Source of the DNA: JAAXIE01 sp965204245 | Lineage (GTDB): Bacteria; Chloroflexota; Dehalococcoidia; Lucifugimonadales; JAAXIE01 | Reading direction: 5' to 3' | NCBI GenBank assembly: GCA_965204245.1 | Contig: CBDBED010000006.1 | Span: forward strand, 248,001 to 312,000 | Length of the DNA stretch: 64,000 nt | Shown: piece after piece, positions 36,101-44,812 of the stretch | How the letters are laid out: each line of letters starts with the position of its first letter | Numbering within the stretch: position 1 is the stretch's first letter | Translations under genes and position numbers: made by a program | The notes under the pieces: generated by a model | The model's input: the letters and a program-made list of their open reading frames with translations, nothing else | Told to the model about the DNA's origin: nothing | Database searches by the model: none

Positions 36101-39100
36101 CACCTTGGGCGACAGCGCCACCGTTCCCATTTGGTAGACCGGCAAAGTGGGCTCACTATGGGAAATTCGCCCCGCTGCCTTGATGTCTCCGTAGACCACC
36201 TTCGCCCTCAGTCGATATCCCACATCGACACCGGTCGGCTCATACATATCTGTATTCGCTCCCGGAATACCTTCCCAAGCTCCACTCTCCCCATCAGACC
36301 TCTCCCATTCCCATTCTTCCCCGCCCACTCCCCCGTCAGGGTCCACTAGCATTGCTCGAATTACCTGCCCCACCAAGGGCTCAACACTTGACAGAGTGAC
36401 CACTCCCGGCTGGTCCACAGGCAAGGTCTCCCTGCTTTCCGCCATTCTCCCAGCGGCGATGGAGTCGGCATACGACACTGTCGCTTTCAGCAGCATCCCC
36501 GCATCCCCGGGTACCGGTACATAAGCCTGAGAGTTGGCGCCCGGTATGTATCGCCAATTTCGCACCGCCTCGTCTGCTGACCTCTGCCAGTGCCACATCT
36601 CCCCGGTGACATCACCGTCCGCATCAGCAAGCACTGCCCGTATGGCGACACCCACAGTAGCCTCAATGGAGTCCAGTGTGACCACACCGGGTTGGCTCAC
36701 AGGCATAGTGGCCGCACTGGCGGCAGTCCTCTCACCCGCCGGCTCCGAATAGTTGGCCACCGCCCGCAGCAACCTTCCGCTTACTGACGATGACGGAGTA
36801 TAAGAGCCCAATTCTGGTGAGCCTGGAATTTCCTCCCACATCGGTTCGCCACTAGAGGGCGAACTCTCCCATCGCCACTCCACATCCCGCACACCTTCAT
36901 CCCCATCCTCCAACTCCGCCTCCACCTGCTCCCCAACCTCTGGCGCCTGCGGGGAGACAGTGACAACCCCCGGGCGGTCAACTACCCCCGTGGATGCGCT
37001 CTCAGCCTTCCGGCCGGCACCCACGCCATCATCGTAAGTTGCGATAACACCCAGTATCAGGCCCCCGTCTGCGTCCGTCGGCGTATACGTCGCAGATACG
37101 GCGCCCTCGATAACCGTCCACGTCGGACTATCCTGTTTGGGAGAGCGACGCCACTCCCAGACCACATTCGTAATGCCACCATCTGAATCAACAATGGTGG
37201 CATCAAGCGCTGTCCCCACAACCACATCACTATATGAGGAAAGCTCGATAGTCCCGGGGTGGTCCACCCGTTCCGTGGCAGCACTCGTCGCTTCTATGCC
37301 AGTGCCCGTGCCATCGTTATATGTAACCGAAACCCTGAGAACCTTACCGGCGTCATCGCCAACCGGCTTATAGCTGCTGGACTGCGCACCAGTAATGACC
37401 GTCCAAGCCCTCTCCTCGTCTGGCCCACCCGGCGACATCTCCCATAGCCATACTTCATTGCTCAAATCACGGTCGGCGTCAGTGAGCACCGCATCCTGCC
37501 AAACGCCCACCTCTGGCATGTCCACCATGTCGTTCCGCGACTCCACAACAACAGTTCCAAGCTGGTCCACTCTCGCCGTCGCCTGGCTCCTAGCTATCCT
37601 CCCGGAACCACTGCCATCTCCATACGTGACAACGGCCCTCAACAGATACCCCGCATCTCCAGCAATAGGCGTATAACTTGCAGAAGTCGCATCAGTGATC
37701 TCCATCCACACGACGACGCCCTCTCCCGGCGACCACTCCCAGCCCCAAACCTCGTTCGTTATGCCCCCGTCTGCGTCCTCCAGCATGGCCGTCAACCCGC
37801 GGCCTGACACTGGCACGCCGGTACTCAGGCTGACCACCCCAGGTTTCCCTACTTTCGCGCTGGCAGCACTAGCAGCCCTTCTTCCAGCCCCGACCGCATC
37901 GCCATACATCACGACCGCTCGCAGCAAGTTGCCCTCATCAGACTCGGCCGGGGTGTACTTCGAAGACGACGCCCCAACGATGTCCGTCCACGCTGCCATC
38001 CCCGTGGCCGGAGAACTCTGCCACTGCCACACTTCCCCCGCCACACCACCATCACCATCCATCAGCGTCGCCTCCACCGCGATGCCCACGTCCGGCACCT
38101 CAGTGCTCAGCATTACCTCGCCCCGACTGTCAACCCTGTCCGACGCTGCGCTAGCCGCACTCCTCCCCACCTCGGCCCCATCCGTACTCCTCCCAACCCT
38201 CGCCCCATCCGTATACACCACAACCGCCCGCAGCCGCTTTCCCGCATCATCCCTGCCGACGGGTGTGTAATATCGAGTCTCTGCCCCATCTATAACGGTC
38301 CACTTAGGATTGCCCGTGCCCGGCGACCTTTCCCACCGCCACACCTCATTTGCTACCCTGCCGTCCGCGTCCGACAATATAGCCGTCACCACCTCGCCCA
38401 CCACCGGCGGCGAGGGGACCAGCGTCACCGCGCCCCTCTGGTCCACTGCATCAGTAGGCTCCGAAACCGCACTCCTTCCCATACCTACGCCATCGGCATA
38501 CGATACCCGTGCTCGCAATAACCGCCCGGCAACATCAGCCGTCGGTGTGTAGTTCTCAGAACTGGCACCGGCAATCGCAACCCACTTCGGTCGGTCAGCA
38601 TCGGGCAAACTCTCCCATACCCATGCCTCATCCGTGATGCCTCCGTCCCTATCACTCAACGAGGCGGTCAGCCTTTGACCCACCACCGGGGTGCTTGAGG
38701 AAAGCGTAACCACCCCGCGCTGGTCCAGCGGCTCTGTCGCCCCGCTCTCTGCAACCCTGCCCCTTCCCGTTGCGTCGTCATATCTCACCACCACCCTCAG
38801 TACCCTCCCTGCAATCGACGCCCGCGGTGTATATGAGGACGCCTCCGCGCCGGCAATCACACTCCAGCTAAGCTCCTCTTGGTCTGGCGAACTCTCCCAC
38901 TGCCACTTCTTATTCAAAATACCGCCATCGTCATCCGTAAGCGTCGCCATCACCGCCTCACCCGCCACAGGCATACTCGTCGATAGGCTCACTACCCCAA
39001 GACGGTCTACCGGCAGCGTGGATGCACTCATCGCCGTACGCCCTGTCCCAATGCCATCGTCATAATCAACGGCAACCCTCAATATCTTCCCGCCATCATC

Positions 39101-42100
39101 ATCCGCTGTAGGCGTGTAACTGGCCGATGTTGCCCCGCTGATCACCTCCCACACTGGTGTCCCGGTCCTCGGCGACCTTTCCCATGTCCACACTGCCTTG
39201 GTCACCGACCCATCGGCATCCATCAGAGAAGCAGTAACGGATTCCCCAGCCACCGGGGGCGAGGGGCTCACCGTCACCACTCCTGCTTGGTCCACTTGTT
39301 TCGTTGCGTCACTGACAGCGCTTCTACCCACGCCCGCCCCGTCGTCATAGACTACGATCACCCTCAGCAACCGTCCTGAATCATCCGCCGCCGTCGGCGT
39401 GTAGCTGCTGGACTGCGCCCCGCTAATCGTGGTCCATTCCTGATCCCCAGTCCCCGCAGACCTTTCCCAACTCCACGCTTGATTCGTGACACTCCCATCC
39501 GGGTCCGTTAATGTCGCCCGGGCCGCTTTCCCTACCACAGGTGGGTCTGGCGACACCGTGACACTGCCCCGCTGGTCTACCCGTTCAGTCTCTTCACTTG
39601 TCGCCACGCGGTTACTGCCGCTGCCATCTGCATAAGTCGCCCGCACACGAAGCAATCGGCCCACATCCGAAGCCTGCGGCGTATAGGTGTATGCGTCTGC
39701 CCCTGCAATTCCACTCCATGAGGGGTTCTCTTGGGCTGGTGAACTCTCCCATTGCCACACCTCGTCCGACACGCTCCCATCCACGTCCGTGAGCGTCGCA
39801 GTCAACGGCTCCCCAACCACCGGCATCGTGCTGTCCAAACTCACCACACCTGCCTTTCCCACCTTACCTGTGCCGACACTGGTGGCCCTCCTCCCCGTCC
39901 CAATGGCGTCGTCATACTCCACCAACGCCCTTAGCAACAGCCCCTCATCGGCAGAGACCGGTGAGTAGCTCGAATCATCAGCACCCGATATGTCACTCCA
40001 TGAAGGCATGCCACTGCTGGGCGAACTTTGCCATTGCCAAGTCTCCTCCGTGACTCCTCCATCAGCGTCCGTTAACACCGCCTCCACAACCGTTCCCACG
40101 TCAGGCACGATCGTACTCAGCATCAACGCCCCGCGTTGGTCGACCCGATTCGTTGCTTGGCTAATCGCACTCCTTCCGCCGCCCGTTCCATCCGCATAAC
40201 CCACCATTGCCCGGAGTCTCTTGCCCGCATCGTCGGGACTGATCGGCGTATAACTGGAAGACGACGCTCCATTGATAACCGTCCATACAGGAGCGCCTTC
40301 TCCCGGCGAACTCTCCCATTTCCACACCTCCTCGCTTACGTCACCGTCAGGATCACTCAGGGTCGCCGTTACTGCCTCCCCTGCGACAGGCGTGCGCGGT
40401 GAAAGCGTCACCGCGCCTCGCTGGTCTACCGCGCTCGTCGGCTCACTCACAGCAGTCCTGCCCATTCCAGTCCCGTCGTCATAAGTCACCCGTGCCCTGA
40501 GGATCCTTCCCGCATCCCCTGGTTTAGGCACGTATGTCGCCTCCTCCGCGTCGCTGATAACACTCCAGTCCGGCTCTTCTTGGTCCGGCGAACTTTCCCA
40601 CACCCAACTGCGGTTAGTGATGCTCCCATCCGCGTCCGTCAGACTCGCCATCAACGCCTCGCCCGCCACCGGGTCAGTAGGCGTTACACTCACAGAGCCT
40701 CGCTGGTCCAGTGGTTCGGTAGCGTCACTCGCAGCCTGACGGTCCCTGCCGGTTGCGTCGTCATATTCAACGGTCGCACGCAGCAGGTTCCCAGCAAGTG
40801 ACCCCGACGGCGCATAGGCCCGTCCCCCCGCCCCCGCAATCTCCGTCCAACTCGGTGTCGCCTGGTCCGGCGAACTCTCCCACTGCCACTTCTCGTTCAA
40901 CACCCCATCGTCCCCGTCCGTCAGCGTTGCTGTCACCACTTCCCCAGCCACGGGCATCGTTGTTGACAAGTCCACCATCCCAAGCCTGTCCACGGGTAGC
41001 GTCGAAGGACTCACCGCCGTCTTGCCTGTCCCGACCGCATCCTCATACGTGACAGTAGCCCTCAGCAGCATTCCTCCATCCCCGGATGCCACCGGCGTGT
41101 ACGCATGGGCGGACGCTCCGGTGATCGCGACCCATTCAAGTGCCCCGGTCCTCACCGACCTCTCCCACTTCCAGACCTGGTTCACAACACTTCCATCGCC
41201 ATCCATGAGTGTCGCCGTCACGACCTGCCCTGCCACTGGAGGCGAAGGACTCACCGTCAGTGTCCCTTCCCTGTCTACTCTCTTCGTTGCGCTGCTTGTA
41301 GCACTCCTGCCCATCCCAGTCCCATCGTCGTAACTGACGGTGACCCTGAGCAGCTTGCCCGCATCTTCATCTGCAGTAGGCCTATAACTGTTCGTCGCAG
41401 CACCCGCTATGACAGCCCACTCCCTGTCCTCCTCAGCCCCATGAGGTGACCTCTCCCATTTCCACACTTGATTCGTGATGCTTCCATCAGCATCGACCAA
41501 TGTGGCCCTCACCGGCTTCCCCACTACTGGCGGGTCAGGCGACACTGTCACGCTCCCGCGTTGGTCCACCCGAGCAGTGCCCGGGCTTTGCGCAACGCGT
41601 CCCCCGCCACTATCATCCGTATAGGTGGCGCGCACCCTCAGTAGCCTGCCCGCATCCGATGTCTCAGGTGTATAGCTGTCCGAAGTGGCCCCCGATATCG
41701 CGTTCCATGACGGCCTTCCTCCCGCCGGCGAACTCTCCCACTGCCACACCTCGTTGGTTATCATCCCGTCAGCGTCGGTCAGCATCGCCGTAAGCTCTTC
41801 CCCCACCACAGGCATAGAGCTATCCAAGCTAACTACGCCCGGCTTACCCACCTTCTCAGTGGCAACGCTGATCGCGCTCCTGCCGCTCCCCACCGCATCG
41901 TCGTATTCCGCCACAGCCCTCAACACCATCCCCTCGTCGCCAGCGACCGGTGTATAAGCATCCCCATCAGCATCCACAATGTTGCTCCACGCCGGAGTCC
42001 CCGTGCTTGGCGACCTCTGCCACTGCCACGCCTCCCCCGTAACACCGCCGTCCGCATCCTCCAAATTCGTAATCACCTCAATCCCCACATCCGGCACCGC

Positions 42101-44074
42101 AGTGCTCACCCTCACCACTCCCCTCCGGTCCACCCTATCGCTGGCACCGCTCGTAGCACTCCTCCCAGTCCCGGTGCTATCGCTATAACTCACCACCACC
42201 CTTAGCCTCTTCCCCGCATCATCCGGTGCGGTCGGCGTGTAGCTCGACGAACCCGCCCCACTGATAATGCTCCACACCGGCTCCCCCATACCCGGCGACC
42301 TCTCCCACTTCCACACCTCGCTCGTGATTCCGCCATCAGGATCGGCCAGCATCGCCGCCACCGCCTCGCCTGCCACCGGGATGTTTGGGACCAGTGCCAC
42401 AGAGCCCCTCTGGTCCACCGCCCTTGTAGCAGCCGACACAGCAGTCCTCCCAGTTCCCACCGCGTCGTCATAAGCCACTCTTGTCCTCAGAATTAGCCCC
42501 GCATCTCCGCTAGTAGGCGTGTATGCGGCTGACGTCGCCCCGGAGATAGTGCTCCACGTCGGCGGATTCGCGTCCGGCGAACTCTCCCAAACCCACACCT
42601 GATTGGCGATGCCGCCATCGGCATCCACAAGAGTGGCCTGGACCTCCTCCCCCGCTACCGGGCTCATGGGCGACAGGGTCAGCGTGCCCAACCGGTCTGC
42701 AGGCAATGTCGCAGCACTGGTAGCGGTCTTTCCCGTCCCCAAAGAGTCGTCGTAAGTGACTCGCACTCGAAGCAGCTTCCCGGCATCCGAGTCACTCGGC
42801 GTGTAGCTGGACGAGTCTGCATCGGTAATCTCGCTCCAAATTGGCGGGGCTTGGTCCGGAGACCTCTCCCACTGCCAGATTTGGTTCGTAACGCTCCCAT
42901 CCGGGTCCGTGAGCGTCGCAGTGATACTGACCCCTACCTCTGACACAGCAGAGGAAAGGACGACCTCCCCGGCTTGGTCCACCGGTTCGCTGCTCGACGT
43001 GAAGCTGCCGTCGGTATAAGAGAAGTCCCAGAACACCGCACTGTTATGCAGCATCGCATAAGCCCCGAATTTGCCATCACTGAACTCCCCGTCCAGACCC
43101 AGCTCCAGCCCCCCATCAAGATAGACCTCAATCCTCTCGGCTCCGAAATCGATGACGAATTCGTATTCCTGCGCCGCGTAATGGATGCTTCCTTTGGTAT
43201 CCGCCTCCTGCAACTCCTCCAGACCACTGGACTCGTCTGTACCGCTAAGGTTCGCGTGCTGCCAGAACTCATCACAGTCCGGAATCCCAGTCACCCGGGA
43301 CAGCCGAAGCCCAACCTCTGCGTACCCGCCGGTTGAGGTCGAATCTCCCTCAAAATTAAATTCCTGCCTCTGTTTCTTCCAGTCGACCAGCAGGTAATCA
43401 GCTTCCGCGTTTGTAGAATCACCACCGTTGAAGCCCACCACGAACCCAAAGAAATCATCATCGCTCCCCGGATGCACCTTGGCCGTCAACCTCTTGCCGT
43501 ACGCATCGAAATCCCCGTACAGAATGGACGGCGCCTCACCCCCCGTCTCCCTGGCCCTGCCGTTCGCGTCAACAGTCCACCTGGCCGATTCGCAATGCGG
43601 GGTGTCGCTGTTATATTTCTCGGCAGTCCAGTCATTCAGGTCCACGGATACCGACACCCTGATAACGATTTCAATGGTGTCGTCGGTCTCAGTATCCGGC
43701 TCACCCCCATCATCCGCCCCGTCGCTAACCGCAACGATTACTGAATATGACCCCTTGGTGTCGTACTTGAGGTTGCCGCTCGTGAGTATCTGCCCGCTGC
43801 TGCTGTTGATACCGAAGTGCCCGGCATCGCCTCCAGCCAAGCTATAACTAAGAGTATCCCCCGGGTCGACGGCTTCAACAGGCTCACCGACGTTCTGACC
43901 GGCAGCAGTGCCCTCCGCCACAACGCGAATAGCGGAGTCGCCCTCTCGAAACTCAGGCACCCGATTCGTTTGCTGAGCGTTGACGTGAACGCCAACCGTC
44001 CACAGGACAAGCGAGGCAAAGGCCCCCGCAGCCACGATGACGGCCAGCGCCCCGCGAGGCGCTAGACGCAGCAC
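33185..44074 (-). CDS. Giant cell-surface protein: cadherin, lectin-like and 28 Ig-like repeats
   Basis: A single uninterrupted frame of 3,629 codons. It has a signal peptide (residues 1-34, ending VNAQ), one cadherin-like domain (about 38-145), and a domain resembling the thrombospondin C-terminal/LamG lectin fold (about 150-360: DDFFGFVVGFNGG, YLLVDWKKQ, VIDFGAERIEVYLDG). Then come 28 tandem Ig-like repeats of about 95 residues (about 365-3020), four cadherin-like domains (about 3048-3460) with Ca-binding EDQNEPP/VDINEAP linkers, an acidic linker, one TM helix (LPLWVVLVLLVLPYIDGILLL) and a short basic tail. The protein is acidic, probably Ca2+-stiffened and anchored at its C-terminus. Adhesion or cell-cell contact is the likely role. 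The start is GTG at 44074; an upstream ATG is out of frame. Confidence 0.9.
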   Translation of the reverse strand: MLRLAPRGALAVIVAAGAFASLVLWTVGVHVNAQQTNRVPEFREGDSAIRVVAEGTAAGQNVGEPVEAVDPGDTLSYSLAGGDAGHFGINSSSGQILTSGNLKYDTKGSYSVIVAVSDGADDGGEPDTETDDTIEIVIRVSVSVDLNDWTAEKYNSDTPHCESARWTVDANGRARETGGEAPSILYGDFDAYGKRLTAKVHPGSDDDFFGFVVGFNGGDSTNAEADYLLVDWKKQRQEFNFEGDSTSTGGYAEVGLRLSRVTGIPDCDEFWQHANLSGTDESSGLEELQEADTKGSIHYAAQEYEFVIDFGAERIEVYLDGGLELGLDGEFSDGKFGAYAMLHNSAVFWDFSYTDGSFTSSSEPVDQAGEVVLSSAVSEVGVSITATLTDPDGSVTNQIWQWERSPDQAPPIWSEITDADSSSYTPSDSDAGKLLRVRVTYDDSLGTGKTATSAATLPADRLGTLTLSPMSPVAGEEVQATLVDADGGIANQVWVWESSPDANPPTWSTISGATSAAYTPTSGDAGLILRTRVAYDDAVGTGRTAVSAATRAVDQRGSVALVPNIPVAGEAVAAMLADPDGGITSEVWKWERSPGMGEPVWSIISGAGSSSYTPTAPDDAGKRLRVVVSYSDSTGTGRSATSGASDRVDRRGVVRVSTAVPDVGIEVITNLEDADGGVTGEAWQWQRSPSTGTPAWSNIVDADGDAYTPVAGDEGMVLRAVAEYDDAVGSGRSAISVATEKVGKPGVVSLDSSMPVVGEELTAMLTDADGMITNEVWQWESSPAGGRPSWNAISGATSDSYTPETSDAGRLLRVRATYTDDSGGGRVAQSPGTARVDQRGSVTVSPDPPVVGKPVRATLVDADGSITNQVWKWERSPHGAEEDREWAVIAGAATNSYRPTADEDAGKLLRVTVSYDDGTGMGRSATSSATKRVDREGTLTVSPSPPVAGQVVTATLMDGDGSVVNQVWKWERSVRTGALEWVAITGASAHAYTPVASGDGGMLLRATVTYEDAVGTGKTAVSPSTLPVDRLGMVDLSTTMPVAGEVVTATLTDGDDGVLNEKWQWESSPDQATPSWTEIAGAGGRAYAPSGSLAGNLLRATVEYDDATGRDRQAASDATEPLDQRGSVSVTPTDPVAGEALMASLTDADGSITNRSWVWESSPDQEEPDWSVISDAEEATYVPKPGDAGRILRARVTYDDGTGMGRTAVSEPTSAVDQRGAVTLSPRTPVAGEAVTATLSDPDGDVSEEVWKWESSPGEGAPVWTVINGASSSSYTPISPDDAGKRLRAMVGYADGTGGGRSAISQATNRVDQRGALMLSTIVPDVGTVVEAVLTDADGGVTEETWQWQSSPSSGMPSWSDISGADDSSYSPVSADEGLLLRALVEYDDAIGTGRRATSVGTGKVGKAGVVSLDSTMPVVGEPLTATLTDVDGSVSDEVWQWESSPAQENPSWSGIAGADAYTYTPQASDVGRLLRVRATYADGSGSNRVATSEETERVDQRGSVTVSPDPPVVGKAARATLTDPDGSVTNQAWSWERSAGTGDQEWTTISGAQSSSYTPTAADDSGRLLRVIVVYDDGAGVGRSAVSDATKQVDQAGVVTVSPSPPVAGESVTASLMDADGSVTKAVWTWERSPRTGTPVWEVISGATSASYTPTADDDGGKILRVAVDYDDGIGTGRTAMSASTLPVDRLGVVSLSTSMPVAGEAVMATLTDDDGGILNKKWQWESSPDQEELSWSVIAGAEASSYTPRASIAGRVLRVVVRYDDATGRGRVAESGATEPLDQRGVVTLSSSTPVVGQRLTASLSDRDGGITDEAWVWESLPDADRPKWVAIAGASSENYTPTADVAGRLLRARVSYADGVGMGRSAVSEPTDAVDQRGAVTLVPSPPVVGEVVTAILSDADGRVANEVWRWERSPGTGNPKWTVIDGAETRYYTPVGRDDAGKRLRAVVVYTDGARVGRSTDGAEVGRSAASAASDRVDSRGEVMLSTEVPDVGIAVEATLMDGDGGVAGEVWQWQSSPATGMAAWTDIVGASSSKYTPAESDEGNLLRAVVMYGDAVGAGRRAASAASAKVGKPGVVSLSTGVPVSGRGLTAMLEDADGGITNEVWGWEWSPGEGVVVWMEITDATSASYTPIAGDAGYLLRAVVTYGDGSGSGRIARSQATARVDQLGTVVVESRNDMVDMPEVGVWQDAVLTDADRDLSNEVWLWEMSPGGPDEERAWTVITGAQSSSYKPVGDDAGKVLRVSVTYNDGTGTGIEATSAATERVDHPGTIELSSYSDVVVGTALDATIVDSDGGITNVVWEWRRSPKQDSPTWTVIEGAVSATYTPTDADGGLILGVIATYDDGVGAGRKAESASTGVVDRPGVVTVSPQAPEVGEQVEAELEDGDEGVRDVEWRWESSPSSGEPMWEEIPGSPELGSYTPSSSVSGRLLRAVANYSEPAGERTAASAATMPVSQPGVVTLDSIEATVGVAIRAVLADADGDVTGEMWHWQRSADEAVRNWRYIPGANSQAYVPVPGDAGMLLKATVSYADSIAAGRMAESRETLPVDQPGVVTLSSVEPLVGQVIRAMLVDPDGGVGGEEWEWERSDGESGAWEGIPGANTDMYEPTGVDVGYRLRAKVVYGDIKAAGRISHSEPTLPVYQMGTVALSPKVPVVGEPVTARFSHTDSLQQDLTWRWDSSPGTGTVVWTDIPDANSATYTPTLMEAGRVLRARVGYEDGNGMMREAMSLPSARVDRRGSVVVTPQGPVVGGVIKAALSDADGGITNEEWQWERRSGDGSGVWAAIAGAVSADYTPVGPEDAGVLLRVRVTYDDDIGNGRVAVSAPTDRVDRRGTVELSTRVPDVGVGVEARLSDPDGEIAKVEWQWERSAGEGVSAWEIVAGGDEATYVPVAADEGMVLRATVSYDDAIGRGRHTWSTATELVGKPGEVAVDSDTAVVGEVLTATLMDPDGSVSNVMWHWESSGAGTKLIWEVIEGAVSDAYTPVGGDRGRMLRAGAIYDDASGAGRIAMSKAIGPVGGRREVIEPTVSGSVDVPATTALSRYNRPPVFEEGMETEREIALGWAGAKAGNPVIATDDSGESLLYLLTGRDSMFFEVNPATGQVRIDKRLAFLRPGVYLVTLHAIDSSSGFASIEISIRVLQFSVPAFSEGDRAIRKVLENLPAGALVGPPVRAKDRDGDTVVYSLVGGDGSLFQVDAGTGQIRTRETLDRESQETYALILQAEERRGGRDVIEVEVQVEDQNEPPKLDGMVKTDLTVVENSAPGAAVGGRFEAHDPERDLLEYSLLGEDGDSFAIISSTGQLVTKDVLDYEARSDYEFIVRVEDGRGGSDEVEAMIEVVDINEAPMFGGQGFVEVVVPEDLPEGGAVGEPLVAKDPEGDRLAYSLSGDGAISFDIDVHTGLVMSKGPLDFESRSFYLVEVSVVDGKGGSDSIYVSIRVADVDEAVPGLNEERDTETAVGATDSHSEASEPPTLSLAKKGPEQDEDAAFEPDAEEFAVDASHEAPAPVSSGGQSDDVGTVGDEPVDTPPVREVVEQSDYGVDIGDDAGIEAVETSFVGGPNEPLETDMGSFTGSSGTDSSGERLPLWVVLVLLVLPYIDGILLLAAWYRLWGSPRGRRALGQRL
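35020..42982 (-). repeat. 28-unit Ig-like repeat array with a seven-unit super-period
   Basis: Units of about 285 bases with the protein pattern VDxxGxVxLS...PVxGExVxAxLxDxDGxxxxxxWxWExS...W..I.GA....YTP...DAGxxLRxxVxYxDxxGxGRxAxSxxT. Unit types recur every seven units: the VGKPGVVSL type starts near 41841, 39851 and 37841 (about 2.0 kb apart) and again near 35280, nine units on. The units before and after it (PDVG type, VDQRGSVTVSP type) recur with it. This shows block duplication of seven domains. Confidence 0.9.
38160..38213 (-). repeat. 27-bp tandem duplication inside one Ig-like repeat
   Basis: Two adjacent 27-base units, 38160-38186 and 38187-38213, differ at a few bases. They encode a duplicated nine-residue DGAxVGRSx segment in repeat 17, which is therefore longer than its neighbours. 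Confidence 0.8.
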
Positions 44075-44168
44075 TTCCAGGGTTCATACCTTTGGGCAGG
44101 ACGACCCAGGAAGAGATTAGTGGAAGGGCCTATCCAAGTAGTTTAAGGGGAGGGTATGTGGAAGCACC

Positions 44169-44197
44169 CTTGTAGCAAAGCGTCAACCAAGTGTCAA
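44169..44197 (-). promoter_or_regulatory. Promoter of the giant surface-protein gene
   Basis: Minus strand: TTGACA (44192-44197), 17 bases, TACAAG (44169-44174), overlapping the end of the nuclease gene. The leader would be about 90 bases to the GTG at 44074. Confidence 0.55.
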
Positions 44198-44766
44198 GCT
44201 CCGGCAACAGCCTGCACAATAAGCCCCACCACCAGCGCCACGCCAATCCCAATCGCAACACACCCCACCCACGAACCCCGTCTTACCCGCCACCTAGCCC
44301 TGTTCCCCTCCGTCCGGTACACCCAGGGACGCGTATGCCCTCCAGCCTCCGACCAAACGCCCAACCGCTCCCTTCGCGCATCCTCCTCCGCCGCGAGAAA
44401 CCCCAAGGCCCGCAGTCCATAATCCCCGCGAGCGTGTCGCAGGCAATACGCAAACCCCTGCCTGACCATCGCCCGGTTGATGGAGTTGCCTCGCCCCCGG
44501 TCACGCCAATACAGCAAGCCAATAGCTCGGGCATACCGGTCATGGGCAAACACTTCCATGAGGAGATTGCCACGCTGGTCCAGCAAACGTGTCAAAGCCG
44601 CGTGGGCCGCCAGCCCATACTCCTGACGGGCTTCTGGCGCGTCGACCCCGTACAACCGCACCCGTATGGCCCGCGAGAAGAAGCCCTCTTCCCGCACCAC
44701 CAAGGAGTCCCCGTCAACGACCCGCTCAACGCGAACGGATATCGGGTCACGTCTGCGCTGTGTCAT
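44194..44766 (-). CDS. Thermonuclease-family (SNase) protein with C-terminal membrane anchor
   Basis: A 190-residue protein with a staphylococcal-nuclease OB-fold at about residues 8-140. Catalytic-type residues are present: RVRLYGVDAPE (Arg, Asp, Glu) and the second Arg in HDRYARAIGLL. There is no N-terminal signal peptide; instead a basic stretch (RARWRVRRGSW) precedes a C-terminal TM helix (CVAIGIGVALVVGLIVQAV). The catalytic domain would therefore face the cytoplasm if it is tail-anchored (inference). This is a reversed layout compared with the usual secreted SNase. It lies 46 bases downstream of the Rieske oxygenase gene on the same strand. Confidence 0.85.
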   Translation of the reverse strand: MTQRRRDPISVRVERVVDGDSLVVREEGFFSRAIRVRLYGVDAPEARQEYGLAAHAALTRLLDQRGNLLMEVFAHDRYARAIGLLYWRDRGRGNSINRAMVRQGFAYCLRHARGDYGLRALGFLAAEEDARRERLGVWSEAGGHTRPWVYRTEGNRARWRVRRGSWVGCVAIGIGVALVVGLIVQAVAGA

Positions 44767-44812
44767 GGAGCCTGTACCATAGATTTAGCGCAGGACGACG
44801 GCAGCCCGGCGT

